Below are positions 39,901 through 52,181 of a DNA stretch of 64,000 nt, piece by piece. The notes under the pieces are model-generated. The model saw nothing but the letters and a program-made list of their open reading frames with translations. It was not told the DNA's origin and did no database searches. Where the stretch lies: contig CM059974.1 in NCBI GenBank assembly GCA_030490835.1, positions 3,851,501-3,915,500 of the forward strand. Reading direction: 5' to 3'. This DNA is from Annona cherimola (lineage: Eukaryota > Streptophyta > Magnoliopsida > Magnoliales > Annonaceae). Every line of letters begins with the position of its first letter. Within the stretch, counting starts at the first letter, position 1. The translations under genes and the position numbers were made by a program.

Positions 39901-41341
39901 GAAGTTGCTAACTCAAGTGAAGGATGGCACGACGCGACGGTTTTGGGAAGAGGATGGGATCCTCTATGCTCGTGGCGGGCGTCCCTACATACCAAGCACC
40001 GGAGGGCTTAAGAGAAAACTTCTCAAGGAAAGCCATGATTCCACATGGGCTGGTCACCCAGGTCAGGAACGAACTTATAAACTCCTTGCTGAGAGTTTCT
40101 TTTGGCCAAAGATGCGGGAGGATGCGGAAGCATACGTCAAAACTTGTCTTGTGTGCCAGCGAGACAAGCCAGAGCGGCGGCGACCAGGTGGGTTGTTGGA
40201 GCCTCTACCTATCCCGGAGAAACCATGGACGTGCCTGTCAATGGATTTCATCACGGGGCTGCCAAAATCAGGGGGGATGCGCTCCATCTTGGTCGTGGTG
40301 GATCGATTCTCTAAGTACGGAACCTTCATTCCTGCCCCGCATGGCTGCCAAGCTGCCAAAGCTGCAAAGCTATTCTTCAAGCATGTGGTGAAACTCTGGG
40401 GGATGCCATTGGACGTGGTCAGCGATAGGGATCCCCGTTTCACTAGTCGATTTTGGACGACCCTATGGGAGTTGCTGGGTACCCAACTCAACTTCTCTAC
40501 TAGCTATCACCCCCAGACAGATGGTCAGACTGAGCGGATGAATCAGATATTAGAGGAGTACCTTCGGCACTATGTTGCAGCCAATCAACATGATTGGGTC
40601 GATCTCCTAGATGTGGCTCAGTTCAGTTACAACCTTCATGAATCGAGTTCCACAGGCAAGAGTCCTTTTGAACTTGTCATGGGGCAAAAGCCGATCACGC
40701 CCAGCGAGATAGCACGACAACGTGGTGGAGGACGCTGTCAAGAGGCGTATCGGGTTGCACGTGAACGAGAGGAACTCATGGGGGAAGCGAAGGACTGCTT
40801 AGTTAAAGCAGTGGATCGCATGAAAAAGTATGCTGATCAAGAGCGGAGGTTTCTGGAGTTCCAAGTTGGGGATAAGGTAATGCTAAAACTTACTCCCCAA
40901 GTTTGGAAGAAAATCAGCAAGAAGCTAGCACACAAAGGATTGGTGCAGAAATACGACGGTCCCTTCGCCATTTTGAAGCGGATTGGGAAGTTGGCTTATT
41001 GGTTGGATCTACCAGAGAGATACCAACTTCACCCTGTCTTCCATGTCTCTTTCCTAAAGTCATTTCATGAAGATCCTCAGGATCCGGAAAGGAGCATCTC
41101 GAGGAGAGCACCACCGACGGTTCGAACACAGTTCAACAAGGAGGCGGAGGCTATTCTTGATAAAAGGATTAAAGACCAAAGCAAAAAGAACTGGAGGATT
41201 GAATACTTGGTGAAATGGAAGGGAGAGGCTATGGAGCAGGCAACCTGGCATAAGGACGCGACCTTATGGCAGTTCGAACAACTTGTTCAGAATTTTGAGT
41301 CGATGAGGGCATCGACGAGTTCGGGTGGGGGAGGCCTGTAA
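36917..41341 (+). CDS. Ty3/gypsy gag-pol polyprotein (chromovirus)
   Basis: 1474 residues without a stop or frameshift. A coiled-coil-like N-terminus is followed by a retrotransposon Gag domain (about 95-260; [16 protein letters not shown]) and a zinc knuckle [13 protein letters not shown] (about 294), a CX2CX3HX4C variant. Aspartic protease: [10 protein letters not shown] (about 365). Reverse transcriptase: [10 protein letters not shown] (about 603), SGYWQVRM and YLDDIVIYS (about 704). RNase [13 protein letters not shown] (about 850) with YTDN. Integrase: HH-CC zinc module (about 1039-1081), then [17 protein letters not shown] and [17 protein letters not shown], giving the D-D-E triad. The C-terminus has a chromodomain-like segment ([19 protein letters not shown], about 1420-1445), which places it in the chromovirus group and suggests chromatin-guided integration. 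The start is the first ATG after the primer-binding site. All catalytic residues I can check are present. Confidence 0.95.
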   Translation: MADRGAMGPLEERISQLEQRVAGLAAETESLESNASDDFGAKLVGIAERVESLEVAQAALLTKVDGLVDEVFVLRKALLGTSSSSDGHKTKVPNPSPYPGTRNAKELENFLWDMEQYFKAAWTPENEMLTISCLHLTGDAKLWWRNRVEDVVRPKITTWAEMKAELRDQFLPCNVAWLARESLRNLKHTGTVREYVKNFQSLMLNVKNMSEDDKLFNFMTGLQSWAQAELRRQGVKDLAVAISAAESLADYKANQGTLDKKKKPFSKGIGKAKKADGQGSDTKSKGSKAAPSSGCFICKGQHFAKECPKREKVAAIVMTEDDQGESPARVNQLQLVNAITTGDRTVSKGLMYVPIILNWHKCSGMVDTGATHTFISDKCVSHFGLNLEKGQSRIKAVNSEAKPIAGVARDVPLVVGGWQGRITMNAVPLDDFEVILGLDFITQAQAWVVPHLKGVLITGNSEPCFVSCSFQTSQSNVELVSALQLKDGLRKGNPTFLATLIEEGIMLDAEVPTAISEVLQEYEELMPPQLPRELPPRRPTDHHIELMPEARPPAKAPYRMAPTELKELRKQLDELLDAGFIQPSKAPYGAPVLFQKKHDGTLRLCVDYRALNKVTVKNKYPLPLVADLFDRLAKAKYFTKLDLRSGYWQVRMAGGDESKTTMVTRYGSFENLVMPFGLTNAPATFCNLMNDVLHPFVDVFVVVYLDDIVIYSDSLEEHVSHLKLVFDKLKASQLYVKRKKCSFAQKEIMFLGHRISQGKVHMDQGKIQAIVEWSVPTKVVELRSFLGLANYYRRFVEGYSKKIAVLTDLLKKDQKWCWSSSCQSAFDMLKAAMATEPVLKLPEFDRPFEVYTDASDRAIGGVLMQSGHPVAYESRKLNETEQRYSVHEKEMTAVVHCLRIWRHYLLGSKFVVYTDNIATSYFVTQKKLSPKQARWQEFLAEFDYALEYRPGRTNLVADALSRRVDPDILVSAIVTVGSDLLELIRAESQNDLVTRKLLTQVKDGTTRRFWEEDGILYARGGRPYIPSTGGLKRKLLKESHDSTWAGHPGQERTYKLLAESFFWPKMREDAEAYVKTCLVCQRDKPERRRPGGLLEPLPIPEKPWTCLSMDFITGLPKSGGMRSILVVVDRFSKYGTFIPAPHGCQAAKAAKLFFKHVVKLWGMPLDVVSDRDPRFTSRFWTTLWELLGTQLNFSTSYHPQTDGQTERMNQILEEYLRHYVAANQHDWVDLLDVAQFSYNLHESSSTGKSPFELVMGQKPITPSEIARQRGGGRCQEAYRVAREREELMGEAKDCLVKAVDRMKKYADQERRFLEFQVGDKVMLKLTPQVWKKISKKLAHKGLVQKYDGPFAILKRIGKLAYWLDLPERYQLHPVFHVSFLKSFHEDPQDPERSISRRAPPTVRTQFNKEAEAILDKRIKDQSKKNWRIEYLVKWKGEAMEQATWHKDATLWQFEQLVQNFESMRASTSSGGGGL

Positions 41342-42055
41342 CCCCCTTGCACGCTGGATAGGCGGATGGACGGATAGGCGGACGATCGCTCGGGCAGACG
41401 CGGGCGAGACGCCAAGTCCTTGACGTGAGCGCGACACGTCTTGGACGTGATTCGAGACGGATCACTGATGCGCGGCATCATGCTGCACGGGGCGACACAG
41501 CATGGCGAGTCGGGACTAGCATTGGACGCAATGCACGCTGACGGGACGCTGACGGGATGCTTGTTGCTTTTGTGGCGCACGGTCACATCTGACTAAGCGG
41601 GCTTGGACCAAGTCTTAGCTGATGTGGACCTCTCCTTGAGAAGGGGAAGTAGTGGGACAACTCGCCATGGGTAGTGGGGAGCCTCTCCCAAGTAGTGGGG
41701 CATGTGTCGCTTATCCCTTGTGGCAAGGGAGGACATGTGTCAACTTGGGAGTTATCCATGGGGGTAGTGGGAGAAGTGCTCCTGTGTATTTAAGCCCTTG
41801 AATCCTTCCTCATTCGGTGTGGCAAGCAAGCTATAGCTGTGACGCTGTGGGATCTTGGGTGTGAGCTTTGTACAGTCGGGCTATTCCTTTTTTAATGAAA
41901 GGTTTGGAAGTGTTCCTGTAATTCTCCTCTCCCTCTCTTGAGATTTCGGTTTTCCTGTCACTCTAACCTCTTTCTTAAGTGGTAAGGCTGCTAAGGCTTG
42001 GCAAACCTTAGGCCGGTTACAAGTGTGTTCATAGTCCACGTTCAGGCTTGTAACA
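41337..42055 (+). repeat. 3' LTR of the Ty3 element
   Basis: Starts TGTAACCCCCTTGC and ends GGCTTGTAACA. It contains a TATA-like TGTATTTAAGCC (about 41785) and AATGAAAGG downstream. Its first half is GC-rich and contrasts with flanking DNA. The final 140 bp match the 5' remnant. Confidence 0.85.
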
Positions 42056-42918
42056 GTTGTGCCAGTATAAATATAGTAAATAAAAATTTACAACGTACAT
42101 AATTTTGAAAATAATAAATAAACATTTGGACAAACATGATAAATGATTTATATTTTTCAAAAACAAAAGGTAAGTAGGGAGACTTTTGTGCTTACATAAA
42201 TATTGAATCATTCCCTTATTTAACCACAACCAATTCAAATTACTCAGGAATTAATAGTATTCAGGGTGGGTAGTGATTCAATATACCCAGGTGTACTGAA
42301 ACTTAAGTACATTCAAGTGCAAAAGTCAAGATAAATATAATTGCAAGAACTCAAGCCAATAATCAAAGGACTGATCCAGGCACTTATATAATGCAACAAT
42401 TCCAACCATCTGATCAGCAAATGGAAGATCATAAATCCAATTATATGTAACGTTTCTATTAAAAACATGCCATCCTAGAGACGAAATTAGACGATGACAT
42501 GACAGCAAAACTCCAATTCCATAAGCAAAGGGACAAAGAAGGCCATATAGAGGCTATTTCTAATTCTAAATCAAAAGATTTGTGAATTTAAACTTTACAT
42601 GAACCTAGCTCTCTCATCAATGAGTCATGCCCATATGGCAACACCGGCTAAATGGAAACAACTTACTGTCCGAAATCCAAAAGAAGAAAAACGAATACAA
42701 CAATAACAAGAACATCTGCATATCCTGCTCTTCATTCCCTCCCTTCCTCATCACGGAAACATTTACCACCGAGAGAAAAAAGCAAAATCTAAATGTATCA
42801 AATGCCAGTCAGGCAGGCGGGGATCATGGAATCATAGAAAAATAACCAAATGTATCCAGGCAATTCAGGCAGCGCAGAGCTTAGAATCTGTAGCTGGAGA
42901 AGGATCACAGCTTTGCTT
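42056..42918. other. Gap between Ty3 element and SCAMP gene
   Basis: It holds the right half of the interrupted foldback MITE (to about 42212). A short stretch at about 42265-42325 (ATACCCAGGTGTACTGAAAC) resembles the terminal module of element A at 16652. The rest is presumably the SCAMP 3'UTR; no other gene is seen. Confidence 0.5.
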
Positions 42919-45900
42919 TCAATTTTTGGCTCCTCTAAAATACATATAAACTTTCTGAAGAAACAAAAGGCGACCCCAATTAGAATTGTACCATGGCAAC
43001 AGAACAATGAGGTCAGTGGTTCAGTTACTAACCTGAAGTACCCACAAGCTAAGGAGTGCTTCCAGACAAAAGAAACCAAATCCAATCAGGTAGAAGATCT
43101 GCAAGTGATGAAAACAAGGAAAAGGATGATATGAGTGAAACAGAGTATAGCATAGGATCCAAAGCTTTATTACAGGATGCCATTCTAAAATATCAAGAGC
43201 CCCATGCACCTCCTCTTAGACTACTCATCAATGAATTGAAAATTGCAAGCAAATTAGTTTGGAAGATGAATTTAAGACAAAAAATGAGAATTTTGGTTTT
43301 GCTTATTTAAGCATGCATCCCAAACTTCAGCTTCGTCCGGTGCTGGTGCACTATCAATTCATGTTTAAGTGCATGGATGAAGAGATACTGCCAAGATGAA
43401 GAAATACTGCAAAATAGACTTACTAAAAAAAATCAAGAGATCTAATGAACTTTGATGACTTGATAACAGCTGGCAACCATTATGTAGTGTGATTACTAAA
43501 AAAAATCAAGAGATCTAATGAACTTTGATGACTTGATAACAGCTGGCAACCATTATGTAGTGTGATCGTATAACATGAGAAAACTGTAAAAATCTATGGT
43601 AGCATTGGCAAGAAAATGATGGCTGCCCAGACACAAAGGCCTTTCTATGAAAGCAGATCAATATGTAAACAAAATACAACAGAGCCAACAGCCCTATATC
43701 ACAAAACCCCATGTAGAGGAGCCTCTAAAAATATATCATGGCATTAGCACTGAAACTTCAGGCCAAAAAGGTTCGCAAAAATCAGCTGCCTTACTACAGT
43801 TCCTGTAAGCGGCATGATGAAAACTGGACAAACATAATATGAATGCATGCTTATGCACATATCTAATGCTTTCCCATCTGATCATTATAAAAAGGCACAC
43901 ACGTGCACACACAGAGATATGTATCCAGAAAATTTTCTGATGCATGACCTACCCCTGGCAAAATGTGATCTGAGAAGACATCAATTGCTGCAAGGATACC
44001 CCTGGGTAGAGAAAGAAACTAACAGTTCAGTATCTAAATCTTTTAGGATTGAATAAGAACAAAATATAAAATGTTACGCAAACATTTCCATCTGAAAAAA
44101 AGGTTGAAAGGTAATCATCCAAACAGGAAGGAACACACATAATAATAATAAGGCAACTGCAAGGAGATAACACAGTTTTTGAAAAGAAATTTGTGCCTAG
44201 ACTGTAGAATCCTGATTTTAAGCAACAGTTTGGATGATAAAATAGGGCCTTCCACAAACATATCCAGTTGGGTAGCAGAACAGGAGCTTTGAAGAGTTGG
44301 TTTTCCTTTCTGCTTTACTAAAAATGAGGAAGAAAGAAACTTACGTCAATGATTTCCCATGAAAGACAATAGGAGGAGCAATGGCAGCAAATATGCAAAA
44401 GCCAATATGAAACTGCACAATGGTCATGCCAATAATACTAGTTAGTAGATGTAAGTATCAACCACTCTCCAACGAGAAGTGATAAGCCAAGAATAATACC
44501 AAGTACAACAAGAAAAACCAACCAAACTTGACGGCACTATCTGTTCTGTAATAAAGAAACAACAATAAGAATTCATCAGCAGTCAAAACCCATGTAATTC
44601 CATACAGTTAACTACAAAAGATGATTCTCAGACCACCACTGGTAGCTTATCAAAAAGACAATTCACAAGTTGCAAAACGTATCACTATCTGTTCATGGAT
44701 AGAAATAATAAGTATTCATCAGCAGTTAAAACACATGTAACTTCCTGCAGTTAACTACACAAGATGATTCTCAGACAGCTACTAGTAACTTATCAAAAGA
44801 TAATTCTTAAGTTGCAAATAGCATAAGTGAATTAATAAGAGATTCTATGATAAGATAGGTAAATGCAGGCAGCATGTTAACCGGCACAAGATTCTCAAGT
44901 TGCAAAGCGTATCACTATCTGTTCATGGATAGAAATAATAAGTATTCATCAGCAGTTAAAACACATGTAACTGCATGAACACGTGTAATTTCATGCAGTT
45001 AACTACAAAAGATGATTCTCAGACAGCTACTAGTAAGTTATCAAAAGATAATTCTTAAGTTGCAAAAAGTATAAGTGAATTAAAAGAGATTCTAGGAGAA
45101 CATAGGTAAACGTAAGCAGCATGTTAACTGGCACCAGATATACCCATTTCATCCTAGTGCAGCACCATCGGTTAGCATGATGGATGCACAACAAACAAAC
45201 CAACAAAAAGAAGAAAAAACAAGAAAAAGGAGAGGGCTGTGGAATAATGTGGTCAAGTAACTGCAAACAATGTTACTTATACCTCATAGCACGATACAAA
45301 GGCCTATACCAAAGAACATAGGAAAGAGGGCATCCAAGTATTGCATAGATGATGGCCAAGAAAAATATTTTCACACCTGCAATTTGATAAAAAAGTAAAA
45401 ACCAAATTACAATCAATTTTAACAGAAACAACACGCATGCCACAAATACTACAAAAATACTGATAGTATACTACAATGCATTCCCAAATAGACAACAAGC
45501 ATCCAACAAGCAAATTGATGCTCACCTCCACCTCTAATCCAGCAAACAGTCACAGCAATTACATTCCATGAGAGGCACAAAACAATTCCTAAAAAACCAA
45601 TAACAACAATTAGTTCTTTGGTATTGCTTGCTGAAACAATAAAGGCCTGTGCGAATGAAACTTAAGACATCCAATGTGCCTGATTCAAAGAAGTATTCAT
45701 AGGTTGGAATTTTAATAAAAGAAGGCATGCCACGTATTGAACAAAATGAATAGCACACAGTCAGATGTGGCTTTGACCACAACGGGAATGGGAAATGGAG
45801 ATTCACTTTTTTTCCATCTCATGTCCTCATCCCATCCAAGTTATGAACAGCTTTGGATTTGCTAAGGCAACAACATCAAAACATAACTATTCACCAATTC

Positions 45901-48478
45901 CGAAAAAAAAAGGGAAAAAACAACAACAACATGGCAAATGCAAATGGCACAGCAGAAGAAGAAGAATCAAGTTCTAAGATGAAGTATGATCACACGCATG
46001 CAACATGGGTGCTAAGGAACAGGCTGACAAGGGCCTCCGATATGGGAAAAGAGGATGAAAAAGAGAAGTGCATACCTAGCCAACTTGCAAAAGCAAGGTA
46101 CTGCAACTTCTGAGCATGAACAGGAATTTCATTTGTAATGTCATGGTGAATAATTGGAAACAAAGGAGGCCAATTTTTATCATCTGTTGGTACACCAGCT
46201 GCATTGACAACATTAACTAATGTATTATGGCAAAATAATGATGCAGAAACGACTATAAGCAATTTCAATGTTACAAAGATTACCCCTAGACACAGCATCT
46301 TCCCTCCGTTTAATGTCCTGTGATGAATCGACAAAAAATGCCCCAGAACATTAGAGCTTATGTTTCAAAAGGGTATAGAGATACAAAATGGTGCATGTAG
46401 AATGAAAACATAATGGAAGAAACAATCATCACCAAGCAACGTGCACTTTTGGACCTCTTATCCATAAAGAAAAAATTTTAAATACAATATATTGGTTGAG
46501 TTTGGGAAATAGGAAAAGAAAAACAAAATTCCCCTCCTTTTCCACTTACTTTCCATAAAACTACCCTATTTTACAATCATTTTTTCACATATTTCCATAC
46601 AACTACCCTATCAATTTTAACTGTATTCCATTTACTCCTAGCCATTCCCATCCCCCTCACCCCACCCCAGTTTTTGCCCTCTTCCCAGATGCAACCATTG
46701 TGTTTCAATCAGAATGGATGCTAGGCTGCTAGCATAGCCAACAAGGTAAAAATACTGATATGTAAGAGGTAAACTTTAGCATCAGGGAAGTTAACCTTTT
46801 CTCTCCTTTTCAAGTCTGCTTCCCAGGCTGCAAGGTCTCTCTCTTTTTTCTTAGGATCCTGCACATAAAAACACATCAATCACTTCATACATGAACCAAC
46901 TTCAGTAATGTGTAGACTTCAATGTGCAAGAAATATCATAACTTTGAAAAATTATCATACATTCATATTGTCCAGAGGAATGTCAACAGTTGCATCATAT
47001 TTGTGGCCAAAACCCAAAGGCTCAGTTACCGTCGGAGGAACACGGGACTTTGAACCAGGCCCTCCAGCATGCTGCAAATGAATTCCAGAATCAGAACTAC
47101 CATGCACATTCACATTGAACAACCAAACATAAAAAAATGAAAAGACATTATTCTGTACTCAGAATTTATACCTGCTTTCAAATTATCAGGACACATATCT
47201 TACTCAATAGGCCAATAGAAATATATAGGGAAACAAAAATTATATAACAATGATTGTTTTCCACTATAGATTGTATCTTTTAAGGTGCACAACATTGTCT
47301 CTTATTAAGGTGCACAGATACACATATTATGCACAGACCATTGGTTTAGTTATGGGCTTTGTTTTATGTTGGGCTTAGCTTGTGCTATGTTTAGGGATAT
47401 TGATGAGGTCAAAGTCCAATGTAATTTAAGCACTCTTGAGCAGAACGAAAGACACAATAAGCATGCTCATCAAAAGTTCTTTTAATGAGACAACGAAACC
47501 AGTCTACCACAGAAGTGCACTGAAACATAGATAATTCACATTTTCTTGCAACAGTTGAAGACAACGGTGCCTCTTTTTAAAATATATAGATATTCACTAT
47601 TTTAGGTGTAATCGAAGGATGTACATAATAGCTGAAGCAGATAACAGTGTTCGAACAATGTTGACACATGACTCTCAGAGCCTTCTGATAATATTAAAGC
47701 TGTGGAATACAGCTTATGAGACAATGTACGCAAGCTTGCTGACATTGAATTACATTTTAAAGCCAAACTATAGCACGATTACAACTCCAGTGTCAACTTG
47801 GGTTCGAGTTGGAGAGGATACGAGCCTGACACTCTTTTTGAAAATTCTGACCGTTCCTTAAATCTAACCTTATTTCTAAAAACTTCAATCTTACAGATCG
47901 GATCGCTATCTAGGGTTGCCTAAAATGTGCCTTCAAATTTGTTTCAATAAAAGGATTATGTTAAATTTAAATTTTATTTAATTAAAATAGAGAATCTTTA
48001 AAATTCAGATTGAAAAATCAAATATAACCACATTTAAATAGATTCGTGTTACCTTTGTCCACAGATTGCTTATTAGCCAACCCTTGGAGATAAGAATGCC
48101 ATTACATTTTTACGATGTAGTAAAAAAAGAAAAAACCTTCGCAAATAGCTATGTTAATGAAATTCCAATTAAGGAGTGCTCAAAAAATGAAAATCAAAAT
48201 CAAAAATACATTTGTAGCATTAAATTCATATGACAAGCCTACCAAATCTACATTTTTCGGAATTCCAATTTTAAAGTTGAGACAGGCATGAATCCGGCAC
48301 GTGACAAGACAGCGCTTGGTATTGCAGGCACACGTTCCAGTGGATCTACAGCGTCAAGGAGAAATGCAAGGGAAGAAAAAAACGGCCGTAGGGCAAAGCC
48401 GCCAAAAGGCAGAGAAAATACCGCAAAGGGATTCACTTCGTCCTCGTCAAAGGGATTGGGATCGCTGTGGCGATTCAT
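42919..48478 (-). CDS. Secretory carrier-associated membrane protein (SCAMP)
   Basis: SCAMPs are four-helix membrane proteins of the trans-Golgi, endosomes and plasma membrane that act in vesicle traffic. Twelve exons, downstream to upstream: 42919-42954, 43033-43098, 43953-44001, 44345-44412, 44500-44545, 45283-45376, 45526-45588, 46076-46198, 46284-46317, 46796-46858, 46961-47071 and 48422-48478. All are GT-AG and in phase, 269 residues. The N-terminus [19 protein letters not shown] carries NPF motifs for endocytic adaptor binding. A coiled-coil region follows ([26 protein letters not shown]), then [18 protein letters not shown]. Four hydrophobic segments include [48 protein letters not shown] and [18 protein letters not shown]. 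The end is [11 protein letters not shown], slightly different from the FRGHK ending I recall in other plants. Confidence 0.92.
43421..43566. repeat. 73-bp tandem duplication in SCAMP intron
   Basis: Two adjacent copies of a 73-bp unit beginning TACTAAAAAAAATCAAGAGA, without a visible difference, in the intron between the exons at 43033-43098 and 43953-44001. Confidence 0.8.
44537..45130. repeat. Triplicated intron segment with decayed exon edge, SCAMP
   Basis: Three diverged copies of a 145-230-bp segment start at about 44537, 44684 and 44914 (shared ATTCATCAGCAGT, ATGATTCTCAGAC and AGTTGCAAA). The first copy includes the acceptor and first bases of the exon at 44500-44545 (ACTATCTGTTCT). 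The other two keep ACTATCTGTTCATGG, in which the acceptor AG is lost. Confidence 0.65.
46490..46640. mobile_element. MITE fragment in SCAMP intron
   Basis: GAGTTTGGGAAATAGG followed by CTACCCTATTTTACAATCATTT and TTTTAACTGTATTCCATTTA, the internal motifs of the Tourist-like family at 26652-26923. The right end is missing. Confidence 0.4.
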
Positions 48479-49171
48479 GTCTTCTTCGGTTTTCGGATTT
48501 CTCCCGAAGCGAGAGCGACGCCGACGGCTTTTCTCACGCCTCTCCCTCCCTCGCTCCCTCTCCTCTTAATTCCTTTGCACCGACGGGAATTGCGGAGATG
48601 CGGTGGGTGCGGTTGGCTGCGGGTGGGAGTCTTGAGTGGGACTAGGAAGCTCTTCCCCCGTTTTATACCATGCGCGCAGATCTGGAGATAGAAACGCTTT
48701 CGGTGCGCCTCGCATTTTTTTTTCAAACCACTACACGCTTCGCGCGCTTGCAGCTGCTGTATGACTGGGCCTGCTATGGGGCCCACCAATGTCGTCCCGT
48801 AATCCTGGCCGTTAGGCATTAGTGATGATATCTACACGTATGATAATCTAAATAGGATAACAATCGTATTCATTAAATTTGTATGATTACGTACAAAAAA
48901 ATTTCACCGTATTTATCGTAAAAATGCTAGATTTAGAGCTATCCATCATTTATTATAAAATTTAATTCATTCATTGTAGTGTGCAGTTTTTCAAGTTACA
49001 TTTTTTAAATTTTATTTTTGAATATATTTAATTTGGCTAAAAATAAAGTGAATATGATTAACTTGTGATTAGCTTTGATAGGTATGGAAATTAAATGTTC
49101 TTAAATCGAAAACTGAGAATAATAATTTTAGATGGTGATTAACTAAGTAGAGATGATAACTCAATTAAAAG

Positions 49172-49452
49172 AATGTTTGGTAAGTGATAAAACGTTTAAA
49201 AATTTTGTCATGAAAGTTTTTGAATTAGAAGGAAATAACATGATATGATAAAAGTAATGATAAAAAGTAATAAAATTAAAATTAAAATAGATAAATTAGT
49301 TGTATAAGTAATTATGTAGAAATGATTGAAAAATATGATGGTTGTTAGAAAGATGCAAAAAAATGATAAAAAATAATAATTTTAGAAAACAAAAACATCT
49401 TATATTAAAAAGTTTTGGTTTTAAGAGTTTTTAATGCCAAATAAACATCCTT
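49172..49452. mobile_element. Tourist-like MITE copy
   Basis: Left end ATGTTTGGTAAGTGATAAAA, right end TTAATGCCAAATAAACATCC. The interior carries the family's AAATTAGTTGTATAAGTAAT-type motifs. Confidence 0.5.
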
Positions 49453-49987
49453 AGATTTTGAAGATAAATCTTATGGATACATTTAAACAGAAAAAATTTG
49501 TTATAGACGTATGAATATCTTTTTACGTGGACATAACTTTTTTTAGTTTGTTGGCTGTGTAGTTTGGCTGTGGATGAATGTCTAAGATTTTTTTTTTTTT
49601 TCCTTTCTTCTTTGGATGGGTAAATCCAATGTGGGAAGAAAGTGCTGACTGCTGAGCTGCGTGGATTACCGAAAACGAGCAGGTATTCGGAGAAAAGGAG
49701 ACGTGTCCCAACGACACGTTCCGTACGGTCTGGTGCGCTTTTGGTGAGATTTTAAATTCGGATGCGCGCGGCGTGACCGCGTGACTCGGTAACTGGGAAT
49801 CGAATTTGCGTAATTGCTCAGCAGCATAGACGAGGACAGCAGCACAGCTCTGTCGTACTCTTACCACGTATTGATATGATCTGGACCTTAAAAATAAAAC
49901 AGAAAGACAATCTGAACCGTGCAAATGATAGATGCACGCGAGACCTGTTATCCAAGTTAGTCTACAAAAAGTTTCTCAAACGAGGGG

Positions 49988-50262
49988 CATGTTTAGTAAA
50001 CCAAAACTTTTCCTTAAAAAACCTTCGGGTCTATGAGAATATTTTATTTTTAATTATTTCATCACATATTGCCGTACAATTATCTTAATTTTTTAATTGT
50101 TTGTACATATATTTATATAATTAACCTATCTATTTTAATTTTACTCTATTTATTACTTATCATTATCCTTATTATATCTAATCATTTTTTCTATTTTAAA
50201 AACATTTATAGTACAAATTTTTCATCCAAAAATTTTATCACTTTTCCAACATACTCTAAAGC
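49988..50262. mobile_element. Tourist-like MITE copy
   Basis: Left end GGCATGTTTAGTAAACCAAA, right end ATCACTTTTCCAACATACTC. The interior carries TAACCTATCTATTTTAATTT as in other copies. A further partial copy follows to about 50450. Confidence 0.5.
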
Positions 50263-51026
50263 TTTCAAATTTAAAATTTTTTGCTATTTTATTTTTAATT
50301 ATTTTTTCATATTTTCTTATATAATTATTCAATTATTTTTGCATAACTATAGATATAACTAACTTATTTATTTTAACTTTCTTTTCTTTATTTTTCATTA
50401 TTATTCTCTCACATCACATTATCACTTTTCAAATACACTCAAGATTCAATTCTTTCTTATTTTTTTATTATGTTAACCACCTTAAATTAGAGAAATAGGA
50501 CAACGAGAGTATTGTTCCTTGTGACCATTTATGTCGCAAGTCCCCCACTTATGTGGTGCCCTACACACCAATCAATGGTTTCAACTTTTACATGGCTTTT
50601 AATAGAGGTGCAATTTGTGTCGGGTAAGCCTAAACTCGGCCTCAATAGTGTTAAAACTTATTTTTTGTAACCCGAGCCTAAAGAACTTGAACCCGATGTA
50701 CTCAATTTGTAAATATAATAAGGCTTGAATTTCCGATTTTCTCTTTTATATTTATTATAAAATATATTATATACAAAATATTTTTAAAAAATATTTATTT
50801 ATATTTTTTGTATTTTATATTTGAATACGTGCATGGCATATTGTATATTTTCATTTGTATTTATCTATTATTTCTATCATTTATTTTTACGTCCATTAAT
50901 TTTCTTATTTTATCTTTTTTATGTTAAATTTTCTTCTAAAAAATTCTTTATATTGCTATATTTTTAAAAATTTATAATATGACTATATATTATTATGCTT
51001 ACTTAAATGATTTATTACTATTATAT

Positions 51027-51455
51027 GGGTCTGCTTGGCAACGGCAAAAACTCGGGTGACATTTTTACATTCAGAAAAACCTGTCGCATCACATTCGAAT
51101 GGCGTCCCCTTTTTGCGCAGGCGCATTTACCGTGCTCAAAGTATTAAATGCTGCCGCAACGAAATGCATGGATATCTTGTTGGTGTGTGCGCACATGCGT
51201 TTGAACGAGCTATGGATCGCAAATCCCATAGGTGTGTGCGCACATGCATCTCAACGAATGCATGGATATCTTGCACATATGCGTCTTTCGCCCCAATCGT
51301 CGTTCCCAAAGACAGCGACAGCCTGATGCATCCATACCCTTGTTAGTGGCAGAGACGCGGACGACAGCTCGACACGACGGGTTTTTTCAAACGGGCCCCT
51401 GGCGTGAAAAGTTTTTTAAAAAAAACACGAGTTTTGGCCATTGCCAAACAGACCC
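51027..51455. mobile_element. PIF/Harbinger-type MITE with GC-rich core
   Basis: Inverted ends GGGTCTGCTTGGCAACGGC and (right, inverted) GGGTCTGTTTGGCAATGGC, flanked by a 3-bp TAT duplication (51024-51026, 51456-51458). The core is unusually GC-rich for the region and contains two pairs of direct repeats: ATGCATGGATATCTTG (51164 and 51258) and GGTGTGTGCGCACATGC (51182 and 51231). Confidence 0.65.
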
Positions 51456-51727
51456 TATATTTATATAAAATTCTAAACTTATCATTTAAATAAAATATAG
51501 ATTCATCAGCTTAAATTTCAACTCAAAACTCAATCTGGATTCGATTTTCAAAAATAAAATTAAAATTTAGGTTTTATAAATAGAGTTAGAGTTAGAGTCA
51601 TGGTTAATATTTTGTAAATAGTATTAAGATTAGGGTTGAAGTAAATACAAATTTCATAACCCCGAGTTGTACTCATTGATTTTAAACCTTGAATCTCGTT
51701 TTTATATTTTGCGTCCGTCCATATTTT

Positions 51728-51899
51728 GTAGTTTATGTTGGGTCTTACTTCTGCTTATGGTCATACTTCGCATATAACGAAAATGATTTTTCAAAAGAAG
51801 AATCTATGGGTTTGTAGTTTATGTTGGGTCTTACTTCTGCTTATGGTCATACTTCGCATATAACGAAAATGATTTTTCAAAAGAAGAATCTATGGGTTT
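51728..51899. repeat. 86-bp tandem duplication
   Basis: Two adjacent copies of an 86-bp unit beginning GTAGTTTATGTTGGGTC, identical as far as I can read, so very recent. Confidence 0.85.
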
Positions 51900-52181
51900 G
51901 TGTTTGGTAACACGTAAAAAATCTATAAGTTAAAAAGAAAATTAATATAAATTTTTTCATTTTTCATAATTACTCAATTTTTTAGTCATTTCTTCATATT
52001 TTCTTATATTATTATCTTACTTTTAAATCATTTCTAGACATACAATTAATCTATCTATTTTAACTTTATTTTATTTATTCATGGTCATTACCCTTATCAT
52101 ATCATATCGTTTTTTTATTTTGATAATTTTTACATCAAAAACTTTTCATTCAAAAGTTTTATCATTTTTCAAACACAACGA
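51897..52181. mobile_element. Tourist-like MITE copy
   Basis: Left end GTGTTTGGTAACACG, right end ATTTTTCAAACACAACG. The interior carries the family motifs (TTACTTTTAAATCATTTC, TAACTTTATTTTATTTATTC). Confidence 0.55.

Larger units (their letters stand above)
36731..42055 (+). mobile_element. Ty3/gypsy chromovirus retrotransposon, 5' LTR truncated
   Basis: Order: LTR remnant (36731-36870), primer-binding site TGGTATCAGAGCCC (36875, initiator Met-tRNA type), intact gag-pol frame (36917-41341), purine tract GGTGGGGGAGG, full 719-bp 3' LTR (41337-42055). The polyprotein stop codon lies within the first bases of the LTR (TGTAACCCCC), a layout common in plant chromoviruses. Identity of the shared 140 LTR bp and the unbroken frame point to a young insertion. 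Loss of the 5' promoter should make this copy transcriptionally dead unless an outside promoter reads in. No target duplication can be matched because the left end is deleted. Confidence 0.88.
36536..42212. mobile_element. Foldback MITE split by the Ty3 retrotransposon
   Basis: Left half (about 36536-36730): AATACTTACGTAAGCAC ... AAACCATTAATCATGTTT. Right half (about 42056-42212): AAACATGATAAATGATTTA ... GTGCTTACATAAATATT. These are inverted copies of each other and match the arms of the element at 11742-12126. The retrotransposon sits between the two arms. Confidence 0.5.

Noticed and set aside
41916..42055. Alternative reading in which the Ty3 LTR is only 140 bp
   Set aside because: The 140-bp block happens to run TG...CA, but the purine tract and the TGTAACCCCC start lie at 41337. 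That places the whole 719 bp in the LTR, with the 5' copy truncated.
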